Counted from the first letter of the stretch, positions 30,276 through 43,157 are shown. The stretch: DNA of 64,000 nucleotides from Peromyscus leucopus (GCF_004664715.2 NC_051083.1:95509920-95573919), one strand, 5' to 3'. Notes: generated by a model not told the origin, from the letters alone. Made by a program: numbers and translations.

Positions 30276-30491
30276 AAGGGGAGGAAATATTTCTCAATGT
30301 CTACAACCTTGAAAGCCATTTCATTCATCGTAAGAAAAGGGAACTAGAGGCGCAGCTCTGTGGTAGAACCTGTGCTTAACATATGTGGCAATGGGTTTGA
30401 TTCAAACCTGGAGTCGTGTGAGGAATTCTGAATGCTTGTGAAAACACCCACCCCAAGTCTTGTGACCCCAGTTTCTTCAAAAATACCAAAT

Positions 30492-30773
30492 TGTTCCTGG
30501 AATGTGTTTTCATGCTCCCCTGGTGTACTGGATAGGAGTGAGCTGACTTCAGCTGTTATTAGTCATTGGCCTCTATGGAAAAAGATGTTTTTGCCACGTG
30601 TGACTTGTCCTGGTGATTGAACACCTTACTCATATGATTCTTAACCCTCAAGAGTATAAATTGCCTGATGCTCTGATTAAAGTTGGCTACTGCATGAGAC
30701 TTTAGGCCACCTGGTTTTTGGCCCCGCTTTCCCAGGTTTAGGATCCCAACAACTAGGGTAGCAGCACCTAGCA
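30492..30773 (+). mobile_element. ERV class II solo LTR (282 bp)
   Basis: Begins TGTTCC and ends CCTAGCA, and is flanked by the identical 6-bp repeat ccaaat at 30486-30491 and 30774-30779, as expected for class II (ERVK/IAP/MYS-like) integrases. It has a TATA-like tataaa at 30655 and an ATTAAA polyadenylation signal at 30676. It carries no coding sequence. It is transcribed, if at all, opposite to ACSL4. The subfamily is not identified. Confidence 0.8.
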
Positions 30774-31049
30774 CCAAATAGGAAAATGAAGAATACAATG
30801 ACTACCCAGCAGAGAAAATGAAACCAAATCTCATTTTCTAATCTAGCCAACCAGAGTTTCCTATCCAACAGAACTAATCTACAACTCTCCCAGCCTCCCT
30901 CTGCAAAACAGCACCCTCCCCTCAGTCAGTCTAGGCAAAGAAATTGAGACAGAATGTAATACAGAAAACTTAAATAGATTATCATAAGCAGGTTAAAATT
31001 TTGGGTGATCAGAAACAGGGATATTTTGCTAAAATTACAAAGCAAACCT

Positions 31050-31880
31050 TACTCAGAATTTTTTTTTTGTGAAAATACAAGGCTTTTACTACAAGGTATT
31101 GGGAGCCATGAGACCTAGTTTGGGACCAGTCTATGAGTGCTTGTCCAATGGGTCTCCAGATAAGGCAAAAGCCCACAGGGACAGTATCACTCGGCAAGGA
31201 TCCGTGCACTTCTGGACAGCGCAGAATACTGCTGGGACCATGCAGCCTGCACACTCTCTTCTCTCTTACCATTGATGATTCTCTTGATGGTTTTAGTGTC
31301 ATTTTGTCAATCATGCATTGGACAGTTCTGATCATTCCTGGAAACTCCATTTTTCCCCCCTAAAATTCTTTGGGAGATGATGCTTTTCAGGTTTCTTGTC
31401 TGGGGAAGCCAGCTGTCACTCCAGACCCCCGGGGAACTGTTCTGATTCAGGCTGACAGGATAGGAGGCTGATCATCCCTATTTCTGTAAATATGTTTTGA
31501 ATGATATTGTTGTTCTTGAAAATGTGTGCCTATGTCAATCATCTTTCAGTTTTGTAAAGACAGGATGTACCTGGCTCGGTATTTGGCCAAGCTAACAAAA
31601 TAATAAGTGTTGTTTTGAGTTTAAAGATGTTTTGATGTTACAGTAGGGGAAAACACATTTGACATATTTGTGTTTGCTAGAGGTTAACATTACAGGATGG
31701 GAAAAACCTTGTTTGTTAGTATGGTAAAACATGCTTGTTTTTGATGTATAAAGAAAGCTGGCTGGAGCTATCTGGGGCTGACCACTTGTGTGAAACTCAT
31801 CTGGTAGTCAAACAATTCATTTCTTCAAGCTGACACCCCTTCCCTGTGTTTCAACCTGAACACAGGCTAAGGCTGGACCA
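31050..31880. other. unclassified sequence, possibly LTR-derived
   Basis: No SINE or L1 is recognisable. It includes a T-run (31060-31068) and a tgtataaagaaagctgg TATA-like word near 31745, followed by promoter-like unique sequence ending near gaacacaggctaagg. I could not find matching ends or a target duplication, so this remains a guess. Confidence 0.3.
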
Positions 31881-32735
31881 CAGCAATAGGAAGTTGAAAT
31901 GTTTTAGCTTAGAAAAAAATTCACACACTGACAGCAGATAATACAGTTTGTTTCTATGGAATAATAACGGTAGTGTGGAAAAATACAGTGTCAAAGACTG
32001 ACAATTATGGAAGAAACAGAACTGACAAATTCGAATTCACTAAATACAAAGGAGAAAAACCACATCCATAGAGCTAAGGAGAGAGCTGAGTTAACTAATG
32101 AAATTTTCCAAAGGAGCTCCCAAAGTATTACAAATACATGGAAGTGTAGTTAAACTTCAGATAACCTCATACTTCAGAACAGACTTCAAAAACAATCCAT
32201 TACAGAGTGGGTCCTCTCTGTTAGTAAATGAGTCTCTTAACCAATCATTTTAAAACATTCTTTGAAAAGTCAAGTAAATAGCATCTGTGATAGCATCTGT
32301 TGGAAATGTTCCAGGCATGAGTTGCTCTCCTGTACTTAATATCTCAAGCATCAATGTTAAGTTGAAAATAGGAAGTTTCAGAGATGAGTGGAAAAATATC
32401 AAGAAAATCAGCACATTGTGTTCAAACCTCAAAGTAAATTCGAGCTGGGCTAATTCAAAACAATTTCCTTAGCAATAACAGTGTTTTATACATATTATTA
32501 GGTAAACAGATAATCTTCTATTGATAAATGCTTGTGAATAAAAATCCTCCTGTACTGGAACATGGCTTAAAATTTTAAAATATTGAGCTCCAAACCAATT
32601 ATGATACCTTTACACATGCATGTTTGAGTTTTACATAGTCACAACAATTATGTCAAATATTAAATCTAGCTGTTTTAATATTTGTATGCTTTTGTATTTT
32701 CATGCAAATTTAGTATTTTCCATAAAATAAGAAAT

Positions 32736-32890
32736 GTAGCCTGGCAGTGATGGCACACGCCTTTAATCCCAGCACTTGGGAGGCAGAGACAAGGGGATCT
32801 CTGTGAGTGAGTTCGAGGCCAGCCTAGTCTACAAATCAAGTTCCAGGATAGGCTCAGCTACAGAGAAACACTGTCTTGAACCCTCCCTCT
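32736..32890 (+). mobile_element. B1 SINE
   Basis: gcctggcagtgatggcacacgcctttaatcccagcacttgg start through agagaaacactgtcttg, followed by a C-rich tail. Confidence 0.92.
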
Positions 32891-32946
32891 CCCCACCCCC
32901 CGCCCGCGCCCCGACACACACACAAAATGAATAGAAATGTATAGTT

Positions 32947-33115
32947 GGGAGCTGGAGAGACAGTCCAGGGGTGGTGAAAAGCTCTTACTGCTCCTGCGGA
33001 GGACCTAAGTTCAGTTTCCAGTACCCACACTGGTTGGTTCAGTTGCAGGTGATCTAACAATGTCCTCTTCTGGACCCCACAGGCACTGACCACACCCACA
33101 GACTGATGAATGCCA
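32947..33115 (+). mobile_element. B3-type SINE, shortened
   Basis: gggagctggagagacagtcc, actgctcctgcggaggacc and ccccacaggcactgacc. Confidence 0.75.
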
Positions 33116-33237
33116 GCTCCAACAGGAAAAATTGGGAAGTTGAAACTGGATATTGCATGGTCTCAAAGTATCCACTCAAATATGTATTGATAAAATATAA
33201 TATAAACATTAATATTTACTATAAATATAAAAACAAA

Positions 33238-33365
33238 AGCCAGGCATGGCAGCATATGCCTTACAGAGGTTGCGGCAGGTGGATCTCTGTGAGTTCAAGA
33301 CAAGCCTGGTCTACATGGCAAATTCCAGGTCAGCCAGGGCTACATAGTGAGACCCTGCCTCAAAC
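33238..33365 (+). mobile_element. B1 SINE with internal deletion
   Basis: gccaggcatggcagcatatgcc then gaggttgcggcaggtgg, lacking the 'taatcccagcac' segment, and ending gaccctgcctcaaac. Confidence 0.85.
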
Positions 33366-33767
33366 AAACAAAACAGTGAAAATAGAAATATTACCCTAGA
33401 AAATCCCAGCTGACACTACCTTAATTGATCACAGCTACCTTCACTAGTTACAGGAACTATCACCATCCCACAAGTTCTGGCCTGATACAGAATTTCATTT
33501 CCATGGTGTTCTGAGAAATATAAAACACAGTAACTTACAGTGGGCAAAACCTTAACAAAGTGGAGAAATTTAGCATGACAGTAATGAGACATCTCATCCT
33601 GTGTCCTCTGGCATGACACATCTTAAAGAGCACAGTGTTCCCGAGGCAATTCTGCCCGAAATGAATAATTTCAAGATGTCATGGATAAAACATCAGAGAA
33701 GTCCAAACTGCGGACATCCAATGAGGAAATGAAGAATATCATCTACAAAATGATCAACTGTGGGAAG

Positions 33768-33853
33768 CTGGAGATGGAGCTCAGTGGCACAGGACTTGCC
33801 TCCCAAGCATAAGGCGCCAGGTCCAATCCCTAGCATGGAGGTTTTTTTTTTTT
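33768..33853 (+). mobile_element. ID-type SINE
   Basis: tggagatggagctcagtggc, cttgcctcccaagcataagg and ccaatccctagcatgg: tRNA-Ala-like ID layout, diverged. Confidence 0.65.
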
Positions 33854-34379
33854 ACAAGACGTTATCGTGGTAGCAGGAGAGTAAGAGAGAATGAGGCAGC
33901 ATGACTCGAGACTACAAACCAAAGCAGAGAAAGATTAGCACAAATACTGCTTTCTGAGCTGGTTGGTCGAGTATACCAACTTCAATAGTGTTGATGATTA
34001 ATCTACTGTATGCAAGATGTTAATATTAAGTGAAGGTATATGAACGACCCATACCATTTAGACATTTCTGTCATTACCTAAAGAGGAGTCAGAAAATAAA
34101 CAGGTTCTCTAACAAACAATATGCCACTTCATGTTCCCAGAAGAAATCTATCAATGTGCTCCTTTCCCCGGATCCTCTCTGACACTGAACTGAACTATGT
34201 ATGTACTAAAGCAGTATTTATTCAACACTTCGTTTTTTCTTATATTAGGTTTTCGTTCAAGTCCTTTGCCCAATTTTCTATTTCTACTTAGGTATTCATT
34301 GTTGATTCATCAAGAGTTCTTTGCATATTAAGGAAATAGATCTTTTTTGTATGAAATACTCTTTTTCTCACCATAGCTT

Positions 34380-34681
34380 TTCTTTTCTTTTTTAAACTTT
34401 TATTCTTTTTCTCATACATTGCATCCCAACCATAGTTTCCCCTCCTTCCATTCCCCTCAATCTCTTCCCATACCTCCCCTCTCCCCCAAATCTACCCCTT
34501 CTCCTCCATTTCCCTTAATAAAAGGGAGCAAGGCCGGGCGGTGGTGGCACGCCTTTAATCCCAGCACTCGGGAGGCAGAGCCCGGCGGATCTCTGTGAGT
34601 TCGAGGCCAGCCTGGGCTACCAAGTGAGTTCCAGGAAAAGGCGCAAAGCTACACAGAGAAACCCTGTCTCAAAAAACCAAA

Positions 34682-34724
<43 letters not shown>

Positions 34725-35235
34725 AAGGGAGCAGGCCTCCCAGAATATCCACCAAAAAAAAAAAAAAAAAAAAAAAACTCACAAGATACAATAATACTGG
34801 GCACAAACCCTCATTTCAAGGCTGAACAAGGTAACCCAGTAGGAGAAAAAGGGTCCCAAGCTCAGGCAAGACTCAGAGACACGCCCCCCACCCCCCCCAC
34901 CCCCACTGTTCAGAGTCCCACAAAAACACCAGGCTACACAACTCTAAGGTACATGCAGAGGACCTAGCTCAGACCCATACACGGTCCGTGTTTGTCGCTT
35001 CAGCCTCTGTGAGCCCCTACGAGCCCTGCTTAGTTGATTCTGTGGGCCGTTTGTTTTTTTGTCGTGTCTGTCCTTGACTCCTCTGGCTCCTACAATCAAT
35101 CCTTCCTCCCTGTCTTCTGCGGGGTTCCTCTGGCTCCACCTAGTGTTCGGCTGCAGGTCTCTGCATCTGCTCCCATCAGTTTTAGCTTTTCTTTTCAATT
35201 TAGGTGCTTTTTGGTCAAAAGTGATTTTTTTTTTT
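34380..35235 (-). mobile_element. abundant rodent interspersed repeat (L1-associated, family uncertain)
   Basis: Contains caggcctcccagaatatccacc, gggcacaaaccctcatttcaagg, agagtcccacaaaaacacc and cttcagcctctgtgagcccc, words I know from many rodent loci. A B1 with its (AAAT)n tail is inserted at 34531-34722, and an A24 run lies at 34754-34777. Confidence 0.55.
34531..34722 (+). mobile_element. B1 SINE with (AAAT)n tail and target duplication
   Basis: aggccgggcggtggtggcacgcc start; the A-tail has expanded into about eleven AAAT units. Flanked by ataaaagggagca at 34518 and 34721. Confidence 0.95.
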
Positions 35236-35599
35236 AAGTAGTAAGATATCTCCTTTTGTGATTTCCAGGTCATCTTCTCATTTCAAGATTATAAAATTCT
35301 TCCCTGTATTTCCAAATCAAGATTACCAAGCCCAATATGTATCATTTGGTTGGGGCTGACAGCATGAATGTGGGTAGGGAATCTATCAATATATACCACA
35401 AACTGCTTTGAAGAACAACTGTATCTATAGTTCTATCAGTAGTGCATAATATTCTACAATAATAGACATAATACTTTGTTACTTTAATACGCAAAAAGCA
35501 TCTACTTATATCATGCCCCAAAGAAACCACTTACTACCTGAAAAACTGCTCAAATTCCCATTTTCGGAAGAGCTCTTGTTTTACAGGCTGGAGTTCATG

Positions 35600-35601
<2 letters not shown>

Positions 35602-35635
<34 letters not shown>

Positions 35636-35755
35636 CGAGACGTTTTCTGTGTAGCTTTCGCCTTTCTGAACTACTTTAGCCAGGCTGGCTCGACTCCAGA
35701 GATCCGCCTGGCTCTGCTCCGAGTGCTGGATTAGCGTGCCCCCCCGCCCGGCCTT
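35602..35755 (-). mobile_element. B1 SINE (reversed) with many single-base deletions, after a T-run
   Basis: A T-run of about 34, then a B1 in which almost every difference from the copy at 29289 is a missing base (gggattaaaggcg reduced to ggattagcg; tttgcgcctttcctgg to tttcgcctttctg). CpG sites are kept. Confidence 0.8.
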
Positions 35756-36549
35756 TTTTTTCTACCCAGAATTGTGCTCCAAAGCTACCTTTACTAGGAA
35801 TACCTTCATGGACACAAGTTAAGATGTCTGCTCCTCTTCGAATTCCTAAAGCTCTTCTCCAATAGTCCTTAAGTTGAGTATTGATTGCCCTGCGTTCTGA
35901 TCTAAAGCGCAAGAGCCAGGTCTTATGATCACTGTGTCTCACTGTCTGGTAAATAGCATCAATTATTTCATAGGACAAATCATGGAAACTAACTCCCGGT
36001 GTGAACCATTACTTTTCCCCTCACACTTCACATCAACCTTCATTTGTTTGAAACTATTTTTTAGTTCAGATTATTTTTTTACATTCTATTCAACAGACAT
36101 TTTGAAAACATACTTAAGACAAAAGGTTACTGTTATATTTTAGAAAACTGAGAACTCATTTTTTAACTAAATGAGATCTTTATCATGCTGAAAGTATACA
36201 TATATATGTATTGCATATCATGGCAACGTCAGTATTTCTTCTTTGCATGGTTAAATTATCAACTTTGAAACCAATGCTAGAACCGTATCTATATTATCTA
36301 AGCACTACCGACAGTCTAGTTTCAATGCCAAAAGAAACTCATCCCAGCTAATAGTTCTATTACTACCCATTATTTTATATAACTTCTCCCCCAACTAATT
36401 AGTACATAGCTAGATACAGATTTGTTTAAGCTACAAAGCAAGTTCCAGACTTCAACTGAGACAAGAAGATAAATTTCTTATAGACAAACTCCACTCCTTA
36501 CAAACAATCAAACAATGTTAGGGACTTCAGAGACAAATAATACACTCTT

Positions 36550-36632
36550 TTTATGTAGCCCAGGATAGCCTCAGACTTGGCAATCCTAATGCCCCAGCCT
36601 TCTGAGTGCTGGGATTACTAGCCATACAACAC
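36550..36632 (-). mobile_element. B1-type fragment (reversed)
   Basis: atgtagcccaggatagcctcag through gagtgctgggattactagcc. Confidence 0.7.
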
Positions 36633-37284
36633 CTCAACAAAATAAAAGAATAGAAATGAACTCAGCTTTAAAAAGGGAATTCTTCTCATAGATACATCAA
36701 GGAGCATTCTGCTAGGGCATATAAGTATGCTAAGTCAGGCACAGCAGTACCAAATGAGACACTACTTATGTACAGAATCAAAAATAGCTAAATTCATAGA
36801 CACAGAGCGGAACAGTGCTTTAGTAGGATCTGAGGGAGAAATAAGGTTGCAGTAGTCCAAGAACCCGAAGTTTCAGTTACACAAGATAATTCCTAGAGAT
36901 CTATTCTGCAATATGGTGACTCCAGATAACAATACTGTCTCACACACTTTAAAAAACTGCAGAAAGAACTTTTGTGAAACATTCCAGTCAGCCATATGCA
37001 AATAAGATGAGAGGAAAATTCAGGGGGGTGCAGGATTGGTTTATTATACAGACCGTGGTGACAATTTTATGGTATACACTTATCTGTAAACTTACTAAAC
37101 TGTACACATTAAATATATTCAACTTTTATATCAACCATATCTCAGAAACCTTAAAAGACGGGATATTAATTACTGTCCATTTGTAGAACAATTGTTGTGT
37201 AGCAATAGCAGCTATCTAGCCTACAGTGAATCCAAATACAAATGCCAAACTAGTTTACCCATTTCTCTTTCAGAAGTCTGTAGA

Positions 37285-37890
37285 GCACACCTTCCTTAAG
37301 ACAGCAGTTTTAGACTCTGAGATACCACCTTACACCTGTCAGATGGCTATGATCAAAAACACTGAAGACAACTTATGCTGGAGAGGATGTGGAGAAAGGG
37401 GAACTCTCCTCCACTGTTGGTGGGAGTGCAAACTTGTACAACCACTGTGAAAATCAGTATGGCAGCCATACCACTCTTGGGCATATACCCAAGGAATGCT
37501 CGATCATACCACAAAGATGTATGTCCAACTATGTTCATAGCAGCACTATTTGTAGTAGCCAGAACCTGGAAACAACCTAGATGCCCGTCAACTGAAGAAT
37601 GGATTAAGAAAATGTGGTACATATACACAATGGAGTACTACTCAGCAGAGAAAAATAATGACAGCGTGAAATTGCATGCAAATGGATGGAACTAGAAAAT
37701 ATCATCCTGAGTGAAGTAACCCAAACCCAGAAGAACAAACATGGTATGTACTCATCACTCATAAGTGGATACTAGATATAAAGCAAAGAACAATCAGACT
37801 GCAACCCACAGAACCACGGAGACTACATAGCAGGAGGGGACCCTAGGATGAATGTGGCTATAAGAAGTTTTGGTTTTACTCAATTACTGG
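37285..37890 (+). mobile_element. L1 3' end with internal deletion
   Basis: gagataccaccttacacctgtcag, ggagaggatgtggagaaagg, gaatactactcagc-like words, gtgaagtaacccaaacccag and catggtatgtactcatc. The segment normally between 'aaaatcagtatgg' and 'ataccactcttggg' is missing near 37462. Confidence 0.85.
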
Positions 37891-38687
37891 GCAAGCCTCA
37901 GTGAATGAAACATTTCACTATTAGGATACGAATTTGTACTGTATCAAGCTGATAATAGAAATGAATAAATAATAAAATGAGGAAAAAAGACAGCAGTTTT
38001 ATTTGAGGGAGCTTTCCTTGTTCTGCTATCAGTGGCACATCTAGTGTGACTGCTCTGAAGTGCCCACTAGGTGACAGGAGCTTTGAAGAGATGATCACTT
38101 CACCACACCCAACTCAAGTATCTTAGACAGTAAACTAAAGAACAGCAGGGACCAGGCTGCCCGGAAATGTGCTGAGACCACGGATGGATGGATGAGAGCT
38201 GACTCATTCTTCAAGGAAGTGCTGCTGGTTACTTAAAAGATCTGGTGAGAAACTACAATCATGACTTTCCACAAAATTTGTGGGTTTCTTTTTTTAATCA
38301 AGAAGTTATAAAAAGTCACACACACACACACACACAAAACATGTCTTAATAGGTGTGATCATAGAAATGACTAACATAATGAGTGGTTATGGAGTAATAC
38401 TTTTAATGAGTGCAATTTCCTCTATAAAAAGGATTTAAGAAAAAAATGTATCTTTAGAAACAAGGTCTTAGAGCTAAAATACAGCTTGTTCCTGTGATTC
38501 TGAAAGTGTCATCAAGGACTATCAGTTCCTTACAGTCTAGCATGTATGGTACTGCACATCGACTTCCAGTTCTGCAGGAATAATTTTATTTGCTAAAACA
38601 GGTAAGAAGGGTACATTATAGTTTCAGCAAAAGTAGGGCCAACAAAAAGAAATTGGTGCCGTCAAAGTCAGACAAGTATTGAAATTC

Positions 38688-38830
38688 ACCAGGTATGGTG
38701 ATATGTGCCTTTAATCCCAGCACTCGAGGAGGCAGATCTCTAAATTCAAGGCCAGCCTGGTCTACAGAGTAAGTTCCAGGACAGCCAGGGCTACACAGAG
38801 AAGCCTTGTATCAAAAAAAAAAAAAAAAAG
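38688..38830 (+). mobile_element. B1 SINE with A-tail
   Basis: accaggtatggtgatatgtgcctttaatcccagcactcg start, agaagccttgtatc end, then A19. It lacks part of the 'gcagaggcaggc' stretch. Confidence 0.9.
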
Positions 38831-39543
38831 GATATTAAGTCTGTAAATTGGCACGTTAGAAAGGAATTTGGCAAATGTGTGGCAAGAGGCCTGAAGTCGT
38901 ATTTTAGGAATTGTTAGCTTATGATTATACTTCCAGGAATGTCTTTAGAAAATAACAAGATGGAGATATACACATAAAAAAGAAAGTGAAATACAGCCAC
39001 CACTGTGGTAGATACAGGAAAATTAGGAAAGACCTCAAAAGGAGACTGGTCATATAGTGATATACTTGTGATATCAAATACTTACCAATCACCAAATGCA
39101 CCACTGTTAAAGAATAGTGTTTGTGGATATGAGAAAATATCCAAGACATATGAAATAAAACTAGTTTAAGATGAAACAAACTTCAAGTACAACACTTTCT
39201 GAAACTCACCAAAGCAAAAAAAAAAAAAAAAAAGAAGAAAGAAAGAGAAGAAAAGAAAAGAAAAAAACCCTGCTGTTCTGGTTCCATGAGTCACCCCCAG
39301 AAATAGTTTACCACTAACTGAATAGACAGTATCAAAAAACCAAGACTCATGGAGCATCCCACACAATTGAAAGTGTAAATCGTTTCTGTGGATACCACAG
39401 TTCCATTTACCTTTCCTATTAAAACAAACAAGAAGACAAGTGCATAATACTCAACACACATGCCTTCATTCCATAATGAAAACCTTTCTCGTTCAGCAGA
39501 CTCAGGCCCTCTCTCTAGGAAGCCTGTAAGAACCACTCTTTTA

Positions 39544-39546
<3 letters not shown>

Positions 39547-39601
<55 letters not shown>
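39547..39601. repeat. (GT)n microsatellite
   Basis: About 27 uninterrupted GT units, the longest clean dinucleotide array here together with 5313. Predicted His/Thr- or Val/Cys-repeat frames are artefacts. Confidence 0.95.
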
Positions 39602-41104
39602 TAAACACAGACTGTTGCTTTCTACACTGGCAATCAGAGGGTCTTGAAGAGATGGGATTTCAGCAGTGAACCCTATTAATCCTCTCTTGTTTACCATCTG
39701 GCCTCTGGGAACAAATATTCAAATTCTGGAGGCTATCACTTTACCTAACACAGTCTTGCTTCAGACATTCTACGCAACTGGGAGACCTTACATGTGTACT
39801 GGCTGACTTCACAAAGCAGGACTCGGAAAAGGCTGAATTTCTTTCCCTCAGAGTTTTCATTTCAAACTCTTTCGGGCAACAATAAAGTATCATTAAGTAA
39901 TCTCACTTCCTGTAAGGCCAACAACACATCTATCAAAGTGTCCTGCAATAACCTCGCCGGGGCCTAGCGGCAGGAAGTTCACAATACTGACAATTATGAA
40001 AGGAATACAAGTGCTGTGCACATGATTTTAGTGCAATACACAACAAGAGATTTACTCAAAACGTAATGCACATTCACGTTAAAGGAAACTGCTCCACTGC
40101 TTACATGTAACTGCATGGAACCAACACACTTGAGAAGCCATACTCCAAAATACGATCCACTGAGATTGGATTAAAATTAGGGTGATCCAATTTCCCAACT
40201 TGCCAAGGACTGTCACTCCCCCTCTTTCGGAAAAATATCCCCTACTCTGGTGCCCACATACACCAAATACTGTGGTGTAAGGCCACAGTAGCCAAAGCGC
40301 GCCTTCACTATACAAAACACTCCCACGTCCACTCCTCTTTGAACCTATAGACATGTGTGACGTCTAAGTACCGAGAGCACTAGCTAGCTACATGCCATCA
40401 ACCTCATTCTGTCTCTGTCTCCCCCAACCCTCTCTCTCTCACACACACACTACATTCTTCCAAAACCTGCTATTATTTTAGTTTATGTAAAACTGAACAT
40501 CTGTAATCCAGCTAAAATCTAGAATAACCCATTAATTAATTGTTGACTTCAAACTGAAGTAAATTCCTCATCTTAAAAGTTTATATTTTAAGATAAAATA
40601 AATCAGATGCACTGGAAGGAATATCCATCTATAGTTAGGTTTTTTTGTTCTTTTTTACATTCACATAGGTTAAAAAGACTATAGTCCTATTTTTGAAAAT
40701 ACATTCCAATTTAACTTTAAAATCAGAAAAAAAATACTGCCAAGTTAATTTTAGCAATCAAATAAAAGTTCTACCTTTGTAAGTAATGCACATTTGTACT
40801 GTTTTGGAGAAAATATAACCACCAGTTTAACTTCCCACCTATAATTTTCTGGAAACCTTTGCAATGCATACCAAATAATGCTTGTTTGCTTGCTGGCCAA
40901 TGACAAAAGACTATAAAGCAGATCTAGATGTGTATAAACTAATACATATCCTACAGATGGAGTTGCTGGAATGGCCTGTTAGCATACTAAGAAACGGGAG
41001 AAGAGATGGGCGCAGTGAGTGCCCCACCCAAGGTTACCACTCCAACTCAACACTCCACCCACTGAGAGGCGGGTGGCAGAGCAAGCAGGCGGCAATATGC
41101 CACC

Positions 41105-41215
41105 ACTAGACAGCCTATCTTCAATTGCTGGCTGTGCCACTTACTGGAAGGAGGTGACCTTAGCTCCAGGTGCCGTAACTATAAAATGGAAAGAACGTGA
41201 CTAGCAAATGCTGTG
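41105..41215 (+). mobile_element. MIR-like relic
   Basis: ttgctggctgtgccacttactgg and aactataaaatggaaagaacg match the MIR core order. Confidence 0.55.
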
Positions 41216-41510
41216 GGTACCGTGGGAGCCCATTTTCAGGTTCCTCGGGGCTTTACCCAGCAGGTCCTCATAGAGACGATGATTGGACCACGGGCCTGAG
41301 TGCAGGTGTCTGAGATGGTCTGCACTTGGCTGTGCTAAGGAGAGGTCTTTTGCTCCATCCACTTGGCGTCTCTATAAATACCCTGGGGCAGAGCCAGTCA
41401 GGGCCCATTGGAAAAGGTTCCAGGCTCTCGAGGTTATCCTTTATTTTCTACCTGTTTATCTCCGCAATCTAAATCATTCTATCTAATATTTCCTGCTGCA
41501 CGCACTCAAG
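41216..41510 (+). mobile_element. probable solo LTR (family uncertain)
   Basis: A promoter-like block with cttggcgtctctataaataccctggggcagagcc (TATA box at about 41370), followed by gggcccattgg and a T-rich 3' part. I could not fix both ends or a target duplication. The 163-residue open frame starting at 41408 overlaps its end and is not convincing. Confidence 0.45.
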
Positions 41511-42861
41511 AAAACTCTGGGGAACTGTGGGGGTGGTGGGTAAACGCCCCTCAGGGTACAAGTCACTTTTATCCTTCACCCCCTTTCCCAGCACCTATTT
41601 TTCCTTCGGCTCTGAACATTCTCTTTTTCTGGCCTCCTTTCGATCTTAATTTAAGCAGTACTGGTGGAAGAAAGCCTTGTCTGACTGCCCGTTTATGTCA
41701 TGTGCACTTGACATTGGGCCCCGAAGCACCCTTGAGCACTGACTTAAACTTCTCTAACTCCGTGTTCTCCTGCTTTGGTTCTCCCACTGAAGATGGAGCT
41801 CATGCTGGTCTTGATCACCTCTGTACCACTCAGACCCCATTCAGACGCAGCGCAGGCTCCCAGGAGATTCTTAGCAAGCACTCCTTAAATGAATATTGAA
41901 TGAAACGGCGAGTCAAATGATGGCAATCAAGGGAGGATTTCTAAGCTACAGCTTTCATACTAGGTTGAAGTCTGGGCCTCTTCGTATCTTTACAGGAGTG
42001 TTTCTTCTCATACACTAAGAGGCTTTCCATTAAACACAGGAAGTGTCATATTCTTACCAAGTACAAAGTATATTCACTTTTAATGCAAAGGACCATGACT
42101 TCATAAAGCAAAGCAAACAAGAGTCTGCTCAGTATGTTTACACTTATTATTAATATCATGTCTCATATCCCACAGTCTTATTTACCTAGACTATCAGAGC
42201 CACATTGTACACCCAGTGTTCAGCTCCCTGAATATCAACTGAAACCTTAAAGTATTAGTGTCTTGAGTAGAGAAAATAAACAGAAAAGGAATCCATGGAC
42301 ATAGAAGAAAAAGTATTTGAAATGGCGGAAAGTTAACTGAAGCAATAATAGCTGTATGTCAATAAATGGCCACCAGGTGGCATCATTGTCACTAGCTATC
42401 CAATACAGAAATGAACCCTGGAGAGAACTCTCAGGCTGTTTGACAAAGCTTAACCTGGAAAGCTGCATAATCTACTTCTATTATATTCATGGGCAACATA
42501 TTCGAGTTCTCTAGTCACAGGAATAGGTGTTAAGGACAATCTCCATCAGGAGCTTGTGGAAGGTAAGCTTGGTTAACACTTTGGCCTAACGATTCGTGCC
42601 AGCTCACTATTCTAAATGTGGAGATTCTCAGTGGAGAAAGGAAGATCAGAAAAACCTTGAAAGCATTTGCAAACTTCAGGGTTGAACCACAAAAGAACAT
42701 GATAGTCAAAAATCCACTACACACAAAATTTCTTAAAACTCACAAATTTAAATGGTCCAACAACGTGCACACACATTAAGCCAGTTCTATTGCTGGTTTG
42801 TTATGTAGAAAAGCGTTGAAAACAATACACAGTTGGCCTTGTGCTTAAAGTAATAAAGCAT

Positions 42862-43025
42862 TAGGGGCTGGAGAGGTGGCTCAGTGGTTAAGAGCACTGA
42901 CTGCTCTTCCAGAGGACCTGGGTTCAATTCCCAGCACCCACATGGCAGCTCACAACTGTCTGTAACCCTCACACACACATGCAGGCAAAACACTGATGCA
43001 AACAAAATAAAATAAATTAAAAAAA
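42862..43025 (+). mobile_element. B2/B3-type SINE, shortened
   Basis: ggggctggagaggtggctcag start, cagcacccacatggcagctcac, then a direct jump to the cacacacatgcaggcaaaac tail. Confidence 0.9.
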
Positions 43026-43157
43026 GAATTAGCTGAACAAAGAAGTAGATATGACAAAGTATCTTAGGAGAATGAGTAAGTTTTATTAAAAACAGGAGAC
43101 ATGAGAAGTTTACCAAAGAAACAAACCATAAATGTTATATTTAACTATAAAAGACAT

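Noticed and set aside
33766..33853. tRNA gene candidate
   Set aside because: The tRNA-like boxes belong to an ID SINE with A-rich tail; no cloverleaf is conserved. The same holds for the other ID, B2 and B3 copies.
35676..35978. Minus-strand frame of about 100 residues with natural-looking composition (MSYEIIDAIYQ...)
   Set aside because: It starts at TTG and runs into the damaged B1. I recognise no family, and about 90 codons without a stop is expected by chance several times in this window. I could not exclude a pseudogene fragment.
41408..41899. 163-residue plus-strand open frame
   Set aside because: It starts inside LTR-like sequence, has no recognisable domain, splice or conservation signal, and is a plausible chance length in 64 kb of six-frame translation.
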